The position numbers and the translations under genes were made by a program. This document shows, one piece after another, positions 9,716 through 18,395 of a stretch of 64,000 nt of DNA. How positions within the stretch are numbered: position 1 is the first letter of the stretch; every line of letters begins with the position of its first letter. The notes beneath the pieces are model-generated. The model did not search any database. It worked only from the letters and a program-made list of their open reading frames with translations, and was not told where the DNA came from. This stretch comes from Lachnospiraceae bacterium (GTDB taxonomy: Bacteria > Bacillota > Clostridia > Lachnospirales > Lachnospiraceae). The stretch lies in the NCBI GenBank assembly GCA_017555455.1, contig JAFZGJ010000005.1, forward strand, positions 1-64,000, read 5' to 3'.

Positions 9716-10603
9716 TTAATTTTTTAGTAAGGATTTTTTATATTGCAAGGGAGTGCAATTCATATATCTTTTGAAAATCTGTGTGTAATAAGAGGTGCTG
9801 GAAAAACCTACGGATAAAGCGGTATCGGTAATACTTTGGTCCTTCGATAACATAGGAAGGCTTTTTTGTATCTTATAATATAAAATATAATCAAAAATAG
9901 TCATATCCATATGCTTTTTGAAAAAACGGCAGCATTCACTTTTACTTAAGGAAATAGCGTCCGCAATATCATCCAGTGATATTTCGGCAGTATAATTTTC
10001 GTGAATAAATTTAAGAAGTTCACGAAGTCTTTGAATATGAATAAAGGACTTATTCATATTATCCGGTTGTGTGGAAAAATGAAGATAAAGTCTGTGCCAT
10101 ATATACATAAGTTTTCTGTGTACAGATAATTCAAAATCATCTTCCGGTGTTTTTGATAGTTCATATATTTCTTTTATAGCTTCTAATATTTCTTCTTGCC
10201 ATTTCACATCTTGTTTTAAGGGCAAAGAAGCCCACGATTCATTTGCAGTAATAAATCCAACGTATTTGGTCTGGAGGATGCTGTTTTCATATCCGTATAA
10301 AAAACGGGGATGAAAAGTAATGGACAGGTAAGTGCAGTGTTGTCCATTGATTCTCCGACCGGTGTGTAATGAGTTACTGTTTCCAAAGATACCTTCACCT
10401 GCGGATAATTTATAAGTAGTATCATTAATCTGATATTCCATTTCACCGGACATAATCCAGGTAAGTTCTATCTCCGGGTGCCAGTGCCATAGAAAGGTAC
10501 CATGCTCATATGCTTGAATTTGCTCTACACTGATGTATACAGGAAAAGAAAAACTTCCATGTTCTTTTGCTTCCCGATGATTGCCCGTAGTAATGATTTG
10601 CAT
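9716..10603 (-). CDS. AraC family transcriptional regulator
   Basis: A 295-residue regulator. The N-terminal cupin includes HWHPEIELTWIMSGE, a pattern of the sugar-sensing cupin; the C-terminal region from about residue 195 holds two HTH units (SLDDIADAISLSKSECCRFF and DTALSVGFSSTSYYTQIFKR). AAAGGAG precedes the ATG. It lies in tandem with another AraC gene on the same strand (39 bp apart) upstream of the lactose transporter, so it probably belongs to the galactoside locus. The two are not recent duplicates, as their N-termini differ. Confidence 0.9.
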   Translation of the reverse strand: MQIITTGNHREAKEHGSFSFPVYISVEQIQAYEHGTFLWHWHPEIELTWIMSGEMEYQINDTTYKLSAGEGIFGNSNSLHTGRRINGQHCTYLSITFHPRFLYGYENSILQTKYVGFITANESWASLPLKQDVKWQEEILEAIKEIYELSKTPEDDFELSVHRKLMYIWHRLYLHFSTQPDNMNKSFIHIQRLRELLKFIHENYTAEISLDDIADAISLSKSECCRFFKKHMDMTIFDYILYYKIQKSLPMLSKDQSITDTALSVGFSSTSYYTQIFKRYMNCTPLQYKKSLLKN

Positions 10604-10642
10604 AGATACACTCCTTTCCGCTGTTAGTGATGCTTGGTTATG

Positions 10643-11506
10643 TTATGTAGATTTTTGGATAATATGTTTCCGATATTCTGTAGGAGAAATCCCTTTTACC
10701 TTTTTGAAAATTCTACTAAAGTATAAAGGGTTATCATAGCCGATAATATTTGATATTTCAGTTATGTTATAGTGCTCGTTTTGTAAAAGAGTTTCGGCAT
10801 TGTAAATTCGTTTGGATAAAATGTACTGCATGGGTGTTGAACCGGTGTATTGTTTGAAATTTCTTATAAACCAACTGGTACTCATGTGATGTTTTTCGGC
10901 ATAATCTTCAATGCAAATATCTTCATTATAATGTTCTGCAAAGTAAAGCATGGCTTTGTCGATATCCTCTGCAATCTGACTGTTCTCTACTTTGGAAATC
11001 GTATTAAAGTAGCGATGCAATTTGATAAAAATTTGTCTTAATTGGATTTCTAACATTTCTTGATAATCATCTTTGCACATTTGTAATTCCTGAATCATGG
11101 AACGGAAATGATTTTTGTATTCTAGACCCGAACCGCAATAAAATATTTTTTTGTCTTTAGTTAATCCATAAGAACGCAAAATATTAGTTACATTACTGCC
11201 TGTGAAATGAACCCAATATACTTCTGTTTGGTCTTCACCATAATATTCATATTTTTGTGGTTCCTTTGGACGATAGAGCACCATGTGCCCTGCTGTTACG
11301 ATTTTTTCCTCACCATCAATATGAAAATGTGCTTTTCCGGCAGCAATATATAATAATTGAAAATCAAGTCGCCCGCGTGGTCTCCAGGTAGGAAGCTTTG
11401 GTCTTGTATATAAATGATAAGTACCACAACTTGTAACCATAAGAGGTTTTGACTTGTCTTTTATATCTGAAATTGTATTGTTCAAATACCCGCTGTTTAT
11501 ATACAT
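10643..11506 (-). CDS. AraC family transcriptional regulator, divergent from galactoside symporter
   Basis: A 287-residue regulator with an N-terminal AraC-type ligand-binding cupin (DFQLLYIAAGKAHFHI, then YRPKEPQKYEYYG) and two C-terminal HTH units (CIEDYAEKHHMSTSWFIRNF and ITEISNIIGYDNPLYFSRIF). GGAGGAACAAT precedes the ATG. It is transcribed away from the GPH symporter gene; the 198-bp gap holds two perfect 11-bp direct repeats spaced 21 bp. It is most likely the direct activator of the symporter and lacLM, like LacR or MsmR-type activators. The ligand is not shown by the sequence. Confidence 0.9.
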   Translation of the reverse strand: MYINSGYLNNTISDIKDKSKPLMVTSCGTYHLYTRPKLPTWRPRGRLDFQLLYIAAGKAHFHIDGEEKIVTAGHMVLYRPKEPQKYEYYGEDQTEVYWVHFTGSNVTNILRSYGLTKDKKIFYCGSGLEYKNHFRSMIQELQMCKDDYQEMLEIQLRQIFIKLHRYFNTISKVENSQIAEDIDKAMLYFAEHYNEDICIEDYAEKHHMSTSWFIRNFKQYTGSTPMQYILSKRIYNAETLLQNEHYNITEISNIIGYDNPLYFSRIFKKVKGISPTEYRKHIIQKST

Positions 11507-11533
11507 ATTGTTCCTCCTGGTAAAAAAATAGAC

Positions 11534-11565
11534 AAAGTAGCCATAAAAACATAAAAAGTAGCCAT
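11534..11565. promoter_or_regulatory. Perfect direct repeat, probable AraC operator of the lac locus
   Basis: AAAGTAGCCAT occurs at 11534-11544 and again at 11555-11565, a period of 21 bp. The pair is 75 bp upstream of the only good -10 sequence (TATAAT, 11639) of the symporter gene, which has no clear -35, as is common for activator-dependent promoters. The binding protein is inferred to be the divergent AraC regulator. Confidence 0.6.
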
Positions 11566-11704
11566 TTCTTGCAGTAATTGTATCATTTTGTGCATGTTCT
11601 GTCCAATGTATGATATATGTTTTTTAAAAAAATTTTTCTATAATTAATTTATCAAAAAGAACGGCACTAAAGAAAAATTAGGAGCAAAAGAAAAGGAGTA
11701 ACAT

Positions 11705-13069
11705 ATGAAAGAGAGAAAGTATTTAAAGTGGTACAACATGGTGGGCTACGGCTCGGGAGATATTGCAGGGAATGTGGTTTATGCATTTTTAACATCCTTT
11801 GTAATGATTTATTTAACCAATACCATTGGATTGGATGCAGGTATTGTTGGTACATTGATCGCCGCATCTAAACTGCTTGATGGTGTAACAGATGTATTTT
11901 TTGGAAATATGATTGACAAAACGAAGAGCAAAATGGGGAAAGCAAGACCTTGGATGTTCTATGGATTCTTCGGATGTGCAGCAACTTTGTTTGCAATCTT
12001 TGCAATTCCAACGAATATGGGTCAGTTTGCACAGTATGCATGGTTCTTTATCGCATACACTTTGTTAAATGCAGTATTCTATACAGCAAATAATATTGCA
12101 TATTCAGCATTAACATCACTGGTAACAAAAAACAGCAGCGAACGTGTGCAGATGGGATCTTTCCGATTCATCTTTGCATTTAGTACAAGTTTGTTGATTC
12201 AGAGTATTACAGTTGGTGCAGTAGATGCACTTGGCGGCGGAGCAGCAGGTTGGAGAAATATCGCATTAATTTACTGTATCCTTGGTATTATTACAAACAC
12301 AATTTCTGTATTTTCTGTAAAAGAGCTTTCGGAAGAAGAATTAAATGAAACGGATGATGGCGATGCACCAAAGGATGATAATTTAACATTAATTGAATCT
12401 GCAAAGCTTTTATTTACCAATAAATATTACGTAATGATTTGCGGAGTTTATATTTTACAGCAGTTGTACGGAGCAATGCTTGGTGTAGGTATCTACTTCA
12501 TGACTTATGTACTTGGTAACAAGAATTTATTCGGTGCATTCTCATGGGCAATTAATATTCCTCTTATCATTGCTTTGGTATTCACACCAAACTTAGTAGC
12601 AAAATGGAATGGTATGTATAAGCTGAATAAATATAGTTACATGATTGCAACCGTAGGACGTTTGTTAGTAGCAGTAGCCGGTTATATGGGAAATGTACCA
12701 TTAATGTTACTTTTCACAGCGCTGGCAGCATTGGGTCAGGGACCATGGCAGGGAGATATGAACGCGGTAATTGCAAACTGTTCTGAATATACATACCTTA
12801 CAAAAGGAAAAAGAATTGATGGTTCCATGTACTCCTGTACATCTTTAGGAGTAAAAATTGGTGGTGGTCTTGGTACAGCCATCTCTGGATGGATGCTTTC
12901 CTTAAGTGGATTTATAAATGGAGATGCCTCCATTCAGCCCGAAAGCTGTATCAATATGATGTACTTCATGTACTTGTGGCTTCCATTCATCCTTGATTTA
13001 CTTATAACAATTATTCTTTCATTCATGAATGTGGAAGGTGCGAATAGAAAATTAAGAGAAAATAAATAG
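11705..13069 (+). CDS. GPH family sugar:cation symporter, probable galactoside transporter
   Basis: A 454-residue membrane protein of the glycoside-pentoside-hexuronide family (MelB/LacS type), with about 12 transmembrane helices. Typical features are YGSGDIAGN in helix 1, LLDGVTDVFFGNMIDKTKSK in loop 2-3 with the conserved Asp residues used for cation and sugar coupling, and ARPWM. It lacks the C-terminal IIA domain of Streptococcus LacS. Directly upstream of lacL, it most likely imports lactose or another beta-galactoside. AAAAGGAG sits before the ATG. A hairpin without a T-run lies between it and lacL. Confidence 0.9.
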   Translation: MKERKYLKWYNMVGYGSGDIAGNVVYAFLTSFVMIYLTNTIGLDAGIVGTLIAASKLLDGVTDVFFGNMIDKTKSKMGKARPWMFYGFFGCAATLFAIFAIPTNMGQFAQYAWFFIAYTLLNAVFYTANNIAYSALTSLVTKNSSERVQMGSFRFIFAFSTSLLIQSITVGAVDALGGGAAGWRNIALIYCILGIITNTISVFSVKELSEEELNETDDGDAPKDDNLTLIESAKLLFTNKYYVMICGVYILQQLYGAMLGVGIYFMTYVLGNKNLFGAFSWAINIPLIIALVFTPNLVAKWNGMYKLNKYSYMIATVGRLLVAVAGYMGNVPLMLLFTALAALGQGPWQGDMNAVIANCSEYTYLTKGKRIDGSMYSCTSLGVKIGGGLGTAISGWMLSLSGFINGDASIQPESCINMMYFMYLWLPFILDLLITIILSFMNVEGANRKLRENK

Positions 13070-13089
13070 TAAGAAATGATAATGTAGCA

Positions 13090-13121
13090 TAGCCCCTGTA
13101 GTTTAGAAACTTTAGGGGCTA
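13090..13121 (+). other. Intercistronic hairpin between symporter and lacL
   Basis: TAGCCCCT and AGGGGCTA form an 8-bp stem with an inner AGTTT/AAACT pairing. It is followed by ATAAAGAAAG and not by a T-run, so it is more likely an RNA stability or processing element than a terminator; partial termination is possible. Confidence 0.5.
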
Positions 13122-13140
13122 TAAAGAAAGTGGGGTAAAT

Positions 13141-15042
13141 ATGAACGCAGATATTAAGTGGCTGGATAATCCGGAAGTTTTTCGAGTAAATCAGTTGGAA
13201 GCACATAGTGATCATGAATATTATATGTCCTATGCAGACTTAGAAAGTAAAAATAAACATTTGGAGCAATCCTTGAATGGAGAATGGGATTTCTTCTTTA
13301 GTAAAAATGCAAAAGTACGACCGGTGGACTTTTATAAAGAGGATTATTCTAAAGATGATTTCGAAAAGATTATGGTTCCGGGTCATATTGAATTGGCGGG
13401 ATACGATAAAATCAGATATATTAACACCATGTATCCGTGGGAAGGTAAGTCCTATCGGAGAGGTGCTTACAGTATTGAAAATGCCGGTGATGGAGCAGGA
13501 ATGTTCAGTGAGGCAGATTATAATCCTGTTGGGTCCTATGTAAAGAGATTTGACTTGGATAAACAGATGTTGAATAAACGTATTACTATCTGTTTTGAAG
13601 GCGTAGAGCAGGCAATGTATGTGTGGTTAAATGGAAAATTTGTAGGTTATGCAGAAGATAGTTTTACACCCTCAGAATTTGAACTGACACCATACATAAA
13701 AGAAAAAGACAATGTTTTAGCAGTAGAAGTGTACAAAATGAGTACAGCTGCTTTTTTAGAAGATCAGGATTTCTTCCGTTTCTTTGGAATCTTTCGAAAT
13801 GTTACATTAAAAGCAAAACCGGATACACATGTAGAAGATTTGTGGATTCAGCCGGTATTAAATTCTGATAACGTTAGCGGCAGCATCTCAGTAGATGTAA
13901 AGTTATCAAATGTGCATAATGAAAAAATTAAAGTTAATGTGATTGTGAAAGCTGGAAATCAGGAAGTAATTATGCGAGAAACAGTATCTTGTAATAAAAA
14001 TGATGAATGTTATTCAGCTAATGTAAAAGCTGACTTTTCGCAGGTAAATGCCTGGGATAATCACAATCCATATTTATATACAGTTTATGTGGAAGTGCTT
14101 GATGAAAATGGTGAACTGATAGAAGTAGTGCCATATAAGGTAGGCTTCAGAAGATTAGAAATGATAGACAAGGTAATGTATCTGAATGGGAAGAGACTTG
14201 TTATCGTAGGTGTGAACCGTCATGAATGGAATCCGAAAACAGGAAGATGCATTGGAATGGAAGAAATGGAATCGGATATGAAATGTATCTTAAGAAATAA
14301 TATCAATTCTGTTAGAACCTGTCATTATCCGGATCAAATTCCCTGGTACTATATGTGTGATGAGAATGGTATCTATTTGATGTCAGAAACAAACTTGGAA
14401 AGTCATGGCTCTTTCCAGAAGCTTGGTGCAATCGAACCTTCCTGCAATGTTCCGGGGTCTGTTCCACAGTGGAAAGAAGCTGTAATAGACAGAGCAAGAG
14501 CAAATTTTGAAACATTTAAAAACCATACATCTGTATTGTTCTGGTCTTTGGGAAATGAATCTTATGCCGGTGATAATATAGAAGCAATGAACGTTTACTT
14601 TAAAGAGAAAAATGATGGACGACTGGTACATTATGAAGGTTCTTATTATAACAGAGCTTATGAAGACACCATTTCAGATATAGAAAGCCGTATGTATGCA
14701 AAACCGGCAGAGGTTGAGGAATATTTAAGTAATAATCCTAAAAAACCATATATTTTATGTGAGTTCATGCATGACATGGGAAATTCCATGGGAGGACTTG
14801 GAAGTTATATGGCTTTACTTGATAAATATGAAATGTATCAGGGCGGATATATTTGGGACTTTATCGATCAGGCTTTGTATGTAACAGATGAAATTACAGG
14901 AAAAGAAGTACTTCGTTATGGTGGAGATTTTGATGACAGACCGGCAGATTATGAATTTTCAGGAAATGGTATTGTTTTTGCAGATCGTAAAGAAAAACCG
15001 GCAATGCAGGAAGTGAGGTATTACTATGGATTATACAAATAA
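13141..15042 (+). CDS. lacL: Beta-galactosidase large subunit (GH2, LacL type)
   Basis: A 633-residue protein covering the sugar-binding, immunoglobulin-like and TIM-barrel domains of GH2 beta-galactosidase. The acid/base Glu is at residue 473 in WSLGNESYAGDN and the nucleophile Glu at residue 541 in LCEFMHDMGNS. It ends where LacZ would go on; the rest is in the next gene. The size and the 17-base overlap with the small-subunit gene are those of the heterodimeric LacL/LacM enzymes of lactobacilli and Leuconostoc. It hydrolyses lactose in the cytoplasm. Start: ATG with AGTGGGGTAA upstream, a moderate ribosome binding site. Confidence 0.93.
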   Translation: MNADIKWLDNPEVFRVNQLEAHSDHEYYMSYADLESKNKHLEQSLNGEWDFFFSKNAKVRPVDFYKEDYSKDDFEKIMVPGHIELAGYDKIRYINTMYPWEGKSYRRGAYSIENAGDGAGMFSEADYNPVGSYVKRFDLDKQMLNKRITICFEGVEQAMYVWLNGKFVGYAEDSFTPSEFELTPYIKEKDNVLAVEVYKMSTAAFLEDQDFFRFFGIFRNVTLKAKPDTHVEDLWIQPVLNSDNVSGSISVDVKLSNVHNEKIKVNVIVKAGNQEVIMRETVSCNKNDECYSANVKADFSQVNAWDNHNPYLYTVYVEVLDENGELIEVVPYKVGFRRLEMIDKVMYLNGKRLVIVGVNRHEWNPKTGRCIGMEEMESDMKCILRNNINSVRTCHYPDQIPWYYMCDENGIYLMSETNLESHGSFQKLGAIEPSCNVPGSVPQWKEAVIDRARANFETFKNHTSVLFWSLGNESYAGDNIEAMNVYFKEKNDGRLVHYEGSYYNRAYEDTISDIESRMYAKPAEVEEYLSNNPKKPYILCEFMHDMGNSMGGLGSYMALLDKYEMYQGGYIWDFIDQALYVTDEITGKEVLRYGGDFDDRPADYEFSGNGIVFADRKEKPAMQEVRYYYGLYK

Positions 15043-15982
15043 TTTACCACTTAGAGTCGTATATGGTGATTTTACACTTGGTGTTCATGGAAAAGGCTTT
15101 GATTACATTTTCTCTTATGCACAGGGAGGCTTAGAGTCTCTGGCAAAAGAGGGCTATGAATGGTTGTATCGATGTCCAAAACCAACCTTTTGGAGAGCTT
15201 TAACAGATAATGACAGAGGAAGCAGTTTTCACTTGAAGAGCGGAAGCTGGTTGGCAGCGGATATGTTTATCAGCTGCAAAGACGTAGAGGTAATTATGGA
15301 TGGAGTTTCTCAGGGAAAACCTTGTGCTCCGGATAATAACCGCTATGGCGGAGATGTTTATGCAAAAGAGATGAAAGTCATTTTTTTATATGAAACACTT
15401 ACAACACCGGTTACAAAAGTAGAAGTGGCATATACCGTGAATGAATGTGGAAAGATTAAAGTTGATGTACACTATTTTGGAGTAGAAGGTTTACCACAGC
15501 TACCTGTTTTTGGAATGAGATTTATCATGCCAACATTAGCAGACAGATATGAATATGATGGATTATCAGGAGAAACTTATCCCGATCGCAAAAAAGGTGC
15601 AGCTAAAGGAGTCTTTACAGTAGATGATTTATCACTTACTCCATATCTGGTTCCTCAGGAATGTGGAATGCATATGGATACAAATTATGTAAAGGTTTAC
15701 CGTCATAAAAGTTTGGATAACAGCAGAAGAGATTTACGCGAACAGGAATTAGTGTTTGAAAAATCAGGAAATGCATTTTCTTTCTCCTGTCTGCCATATA
15801 CAGCAAGTGAGATTGAAAATGCAACTCATCATGAGGAACTGCCGCCTGCAAGAAGGACAGTTCTTTGTATCTATGGTGCCGTTCGTGGCGTAGGTGGAAT
15901 AGACAGCTGGGGAAGTGATGTAGAATCTGCATATCATATCAATGCAGAAAAAGATATTTCTTATTCCTTTGTTATTGGTTAA
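15026..15982 (+). CDS. lacM: Beta-galactosidase small subunit (LacM type)
   Basis: A 318-residue protein that matches the C-terminal beta-sandwich (Bgal_small_N, domain 5) of LacZ, with FWRALTDNDRGS near residue 58 and FGMRFIMP and YDGLSGETYPDRK later. In E. coli LacZ this part is fused; here it is a separate subunit that completes the active site. It starts inside the last codons of lacL (17-base overlap, GAAGTGAGG upstream), which implies translational coupling and 1:1 synthesis. No terminator is visible after it. Confidence 0.93.
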   Translation: MDYTNNLPLRVVYGDFTLGVHGKGFDYIFSYAQGGLESLAKEGYEWLYRCPKPTFWRALTDNDRGSSFHLKSGSWLAADMFISCKDVEVIMDGVSQGKPCAPDNNRYGGDVYAKEMKVIFLYETLTTPVTKVEVAYTVNECGKIKVDVHYFGVEGLPQLPVFGMRFIMPTLADRYEYDGLSGETYPDRKKGAAKGVFTVDDLSLTPYLVPQECGMHMDTNYVKVYRHKSLDNSRRDLREQELVFEKSGNAFSFSCLPYTASEIENATHHEELPPARRTVLCIYGAVRGVGGIDSWGSDVESAYHINAEKDISYSFVIG

Positions 15983-16016
15983 TAAAGTATTTAGGTGATT
16001 TCCGGGAACGCTTTAA

Positions 16017-16097
16017 CTACATACGGTAACCGTTTTTAAAGTAGTCAGCATAGAAAAACATTACAGTATTTAAATAATTTACGAATCTGTTTAACAT
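16017..16097 (-). CDS. Possible 26-residue small protein, antisense in the lacM-araC gap
   Basis: The minus strand has AAGGAGGT, a 7-base spacer, an ATG at 16097-16095 and a 26-codon frame that ends with TAG at 16019-16017. The peptide begins MLNRFVNYLNT and ends YFKNGYRM; it is rich in aromatic residues and may form an amphipathic helix. A -10-like TATACT lies upstream on the same strand near 16132. The near-perfect ribosome binding site is the main reason to list it. I do not recognise a family. It could be a membrane peptide or a small regulator, or a chance frame. Confidence 0.45.
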   Translation of the reverse strand: MLNRFVNYLNTVMFFYADYFKNGYRM

Positions 16098-16211
16098 AAT
16101 TTTTACCTCCTTGTGTTTTTTACAAGTTCAGTATAACGTTTTGTAACTGATTTTTCTTGTCATAAATGATTAAATAGTAGACAATTTTTGCGTAAGACGG
16201 GAGTTGATATC

Positions 16212-17012
16212 ATGATTTTGTCATATGAAAATAAAAATAGTGATCTTATAATAGAGTGTAAAAAACCTACTCATTTTCCACCTCATATCCATGAAGCAAT
16301 AGAAATGGTTTATATCACAAAAGGGACACTGGAATTAGGCGTTGGACAGGAATTGTATCACATGGAAAAAGGTGATTTTGCAATTGTATTCCCGAATTTG
16401 ATACATCATTACCAGGTATTTCAAAGCGGTGATAATAAAGCGTTATATATGTTGGTTTCACCAAAACTTATTCCAAATTATATGGATGAAATACAAAAGA
16501 ATTGTCCGATATCTCCTGTGATTAATAAAGAATGCCTGCATATAGATATAGTAAAAGCAGTGAAAGCATTAGTTGATGTTGAAAGAAACAATACCCGATT
16601 GATTCAGGCATATGTGCAAATGATTTTTGCTCATGTTTTTTCACAAATGGAGATGGTTTCAAAAGAGACGGTAGGAAGCGAAGATTTGGTGTATAAATCT
16701 GTAGAATATGTAGCAAAGAATTTTAGAAATAAGATCTCATTGGAACAAATGTCTTATGATTTAGGTGTAAGTAAGTATGTCTTATCCAGAGTGTTTTCCA
16801 AGACCTTTCACTGTAATTTTACAGGTTATGTAAATGGAGTTCGTTTGAATTATGCGGTATCTATGTTAGATGGAACAAAAGAATCTATTACAAATATATG
16901 TTATGACTGCGGATTTGAAAGTCAGAGAACATTTAACCGGGTATTTAAAGAGCGTTACAGGATGACTCCAAGAGAATACAGAACTAAAAAACATACCTTG
17001 GAAGCTAGTTAA
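16212..17012 (+). CDS. AraC family transcriptional regulator
   Basis: A 266-residue protein. The N-terminal cupin has HFPPHIHEAIEMVYITKGTL, which is typical of AraC sensors, and the C-terminal 100 residues hold two HTH units (SLEQMSYDLGVSKYVLSRVF and ITNICYDCGFESQRTFNRVF), ending in MTPREYR. The ATG at 16212 is preceded by CGGGAG; a TTG 24 bases earlier is in frame but has no ribosome binding site. It follows lacM by 230 bp on the same strand and is the third AraC gene of the galactoside locus. No terminator is seen directly after it; the hairpin at 17197 may serve it. Confidence 0.88.
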   Translation: MILSYENKNSDLIIECKKPTHFPPHIHEAIEMVYITKGTLELGVGQELYHMEKGDFAIVFPNLIHHYQVFQSGDNKALYMLVSPKLIPNYMDEIQKNCPISPVINKECLHIDIVKAVKALVDVERNNTRLIQAYVQMIFAHVFSQMEMVSKETVGSEDLVYKSVEYVAKNFRNKISLEQMSYDLGVSKYVLSRVFSKTFHCNFTGYVNGVRLNYAVSMLDGTKESITNICYDCGFESQRTFNRVFKERYRMTPREYRTKKHTLEAS

Positions 17013-17196
17013 TAATAGTATTGTTTTGTGTATGTTTTGTATTATTAGTGATATGGAAATGGCTAGAAAATAAACATATAATATACATGTACGATACATG
17101 AAGGAATTAAATAACGTAAACTCAAGTGAAATCATTTGTTATGAAATGAGCAATAAGTAAATGAAGCTTAGCTCATACTTGACCCTCCCATTCTAT
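17013..17196 (+). other. Intergenic stretch with small inverted repeats, no gene seen
   Basis: The 184 bases between the AraC stop and the terminator at 17197 hold no supported ORF. There is an inverted repeat CATGTA/TACATG at 17086-17100 and a possible weak promoter (TTGTTT near 17023). It may be a 3' untranslated region or a short RNA that ends at the 17197 hairpin. Confidence 0.3.
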
Positions 17197-17230
17197 CCCC
17201 TTTACTGTGAAATACGGTAAAGGGGTTTTT
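17197..17230 (+). terminator. Rho-independent terminator
   Basis: The stem CCCCTTTAC/GTAAAGGGG (9 bp, perfect) has an 11-base loop and is followed by TTTTTG. It ends transcription from the AraC gene or a short RNA ahead of the ribU promoter. Confidence 0.85.
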
Positions 17231-17311
17231 GTGTGTTAGGCTTTAGAATGTTTCTTATTGTGAAATTTCTCGTTAGAGAAATGTATGAGCGCAAACCCTT
17301 GAAAATAAGCC

Positions 17312-17340
17312 TTGCATAAAGCCTTACATAGAGTTATAAT
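17312..17340 (+). promoter_or_regulatory. Promoter of the FMN riboswitch/ribU transcript
   Basis: TTGCAT (17312-17317), 17-base spacer, perfect TATAAT (17335-17340). The FMN aptamer begins about 20 bases downstream, as expected for a leader RNA. Confidence 0.8.
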
Positions 17341-17360
17341 ACCAAAGTAAAATAAATAAA

Positions 17361-17478
17361 ATTCTTCGGGGCAGGGTGTGATTCCCTACCGGCGGTAATA
17401 GTCCGCGACCCGCTAAAGGCGGCTGATTTGGTGCAATTCCAAAACCGACAGTATAGTCTGGATGAGAGAAGAGAGAAT
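17361..17478 (+). ncRNA. FMN riboswitch (RFN element)
   Basis: The conserved RFN order is present: GGGGCAGGGTGTGATTCCC, then ACCGGCGGTAATAGTCC, GCGACCCGC, GGCGGCTGATTTGGTG, AATTCCAAAACCGACAG and TATAGTCTGGATGAGAGAAG. It is followed by a strong terminator at 17553, so it should stop transcription of ribU (and dapF) when FMN is plentiful. Confidence 0.97.
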
Positions 17479-17552
17479 TTGACAAAGCAAAATAGAAAAT
17501 AAGAGATTATATTTTGCATTTAGTCAAACAAACTATTTATAGATAATTATAT

Positions 17553-17582
17553 GCCCCGAATCTATGGATTCGGGGCTTTTCT
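17553..17582 (+). terminator. Riboswitch-controlled terminator ahead of ribU
   Basis: A perfect 10-bp stem GCCCCGAATC/GATTCGGGGC with a 4-base loop, then TTTTCT. The 3' half resembles the 5' arm of the aptamer's first helix (TTCGGGGC), which fits a mutually exclusive antiterminator switch. Confidence 0.9.
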
Positions 17583-17652
17583 ATTGTTTATTCCAAGCAA
17601 GGATAAAATTATCTACAGATAGCAAAGCCTCGAAACAAGGAGGAGAAGAAAA

Positions 17653-18378
17653 ATGAATAATTTAATCACAGAAATCACACAAAATGCAATTTTTGTACTG
17701 GAATTTTTAGGAATCGTAATGGTAATTTTTATTGTTGCCAGACTGATTGAAAAAAGAGAAAAGAAAAAAAACGGTAATACAGAAAGAATTTTAACCACAA
17801 GAAAGCTGACTATGATAGGAATGTTTTCTGCCATTGCGGCAATATTAATGATTTTTGAATTTCCGGTACCCTTTGCACCGGCATTTTATAAGCTGGATTT
17901 CAGCGAAATTCCGGTATTGATTACTTCTTTTGCTTTTGGACCGGTGGCAGGAGTTATGGTGGAATTTTGCAAAATTGTATTAAATCTTTTTATGGATTCC
18001 ACAACCACAGCATTTGTGGGAGAATTGGCAAACTTTATGGTAGGGTGTTCCTTTATTTTGCCTGCATCTATTCTGTATTTGCACAGAAAAAATCGAAAAT
18101 CTGCGATTATTGCTTGTGCAGTGGGAACTTTGTGTTTAACTGTTTTCGGAACTTTCTTTAATGCTGTTTATCTGGTTCCTAAATTTGCCCAGCTATACGG
18201 AATGCCTTTGGAAGCCATTGTAGGTATGGGAACAGCCATTAATCCGGCAATTACGGATCTTACAACTTTAGTAATATTTGCAGTGGCACCGTTAAATATT
18301 ATAAAAGGGGTTTCCGTTTCCGTGATTACTGTGTTAGTATATAAAAAGTTGAGTTGTTTTATGAAAGCAACCCGGTAG
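17653..18378 (+). CDS. ribU: Riboflavin transporter, ECF S component
   Basis: A 241-residue integral membrane protein that binds riboflavin and works with the shared EcfAA'T module, which is not in this window. RibU marks are LTMIGMFSAIAAILMIFEFP, YKLDFSEIPVLITSFAFGP and FVGELANFMVGC. The FMN riboswitch upstream supports the substrate. The protein is about 40-50 residues longer than usual RibU, because the N-terminus carries an extra hydrophobic helix (residues 10-32) and a basic linker EKREKKK. The start follows AAGGAGGAG with good spacing. dapF begins 17 bp after the stop. Confidence 0.93.
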   Translation: MNNLITEITQNAIFVLEFLGIVMVIFIVARLIEKREKKKNGNTERILTTRKLTMIGMFSAIAAILMIFEFPVPFAPAFYKLDFSEIPVLITSFAFGPVAGVMVEFCKIVLNLFMDSTTTAFVGELANFMVGCSFILPASILYLHRKNRKSAIIACAVGTLCLTVFGTFFNAVYLVPKFAQLYGMPLEAIVGMGTAINPAITDLTTLVIFAVAPLNIIKGVSVSVITVLVYKKLSCFMKATR

Positions 18379-18395
18379 GAAAGGAAAACGCAAAA

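Noticed and set aside
17161..17220. 19-codon ATG frame running into the terminator at 17197
   Set aside because: No ribosome binding site before the ATG, and most of the frame is the hairpin itself.
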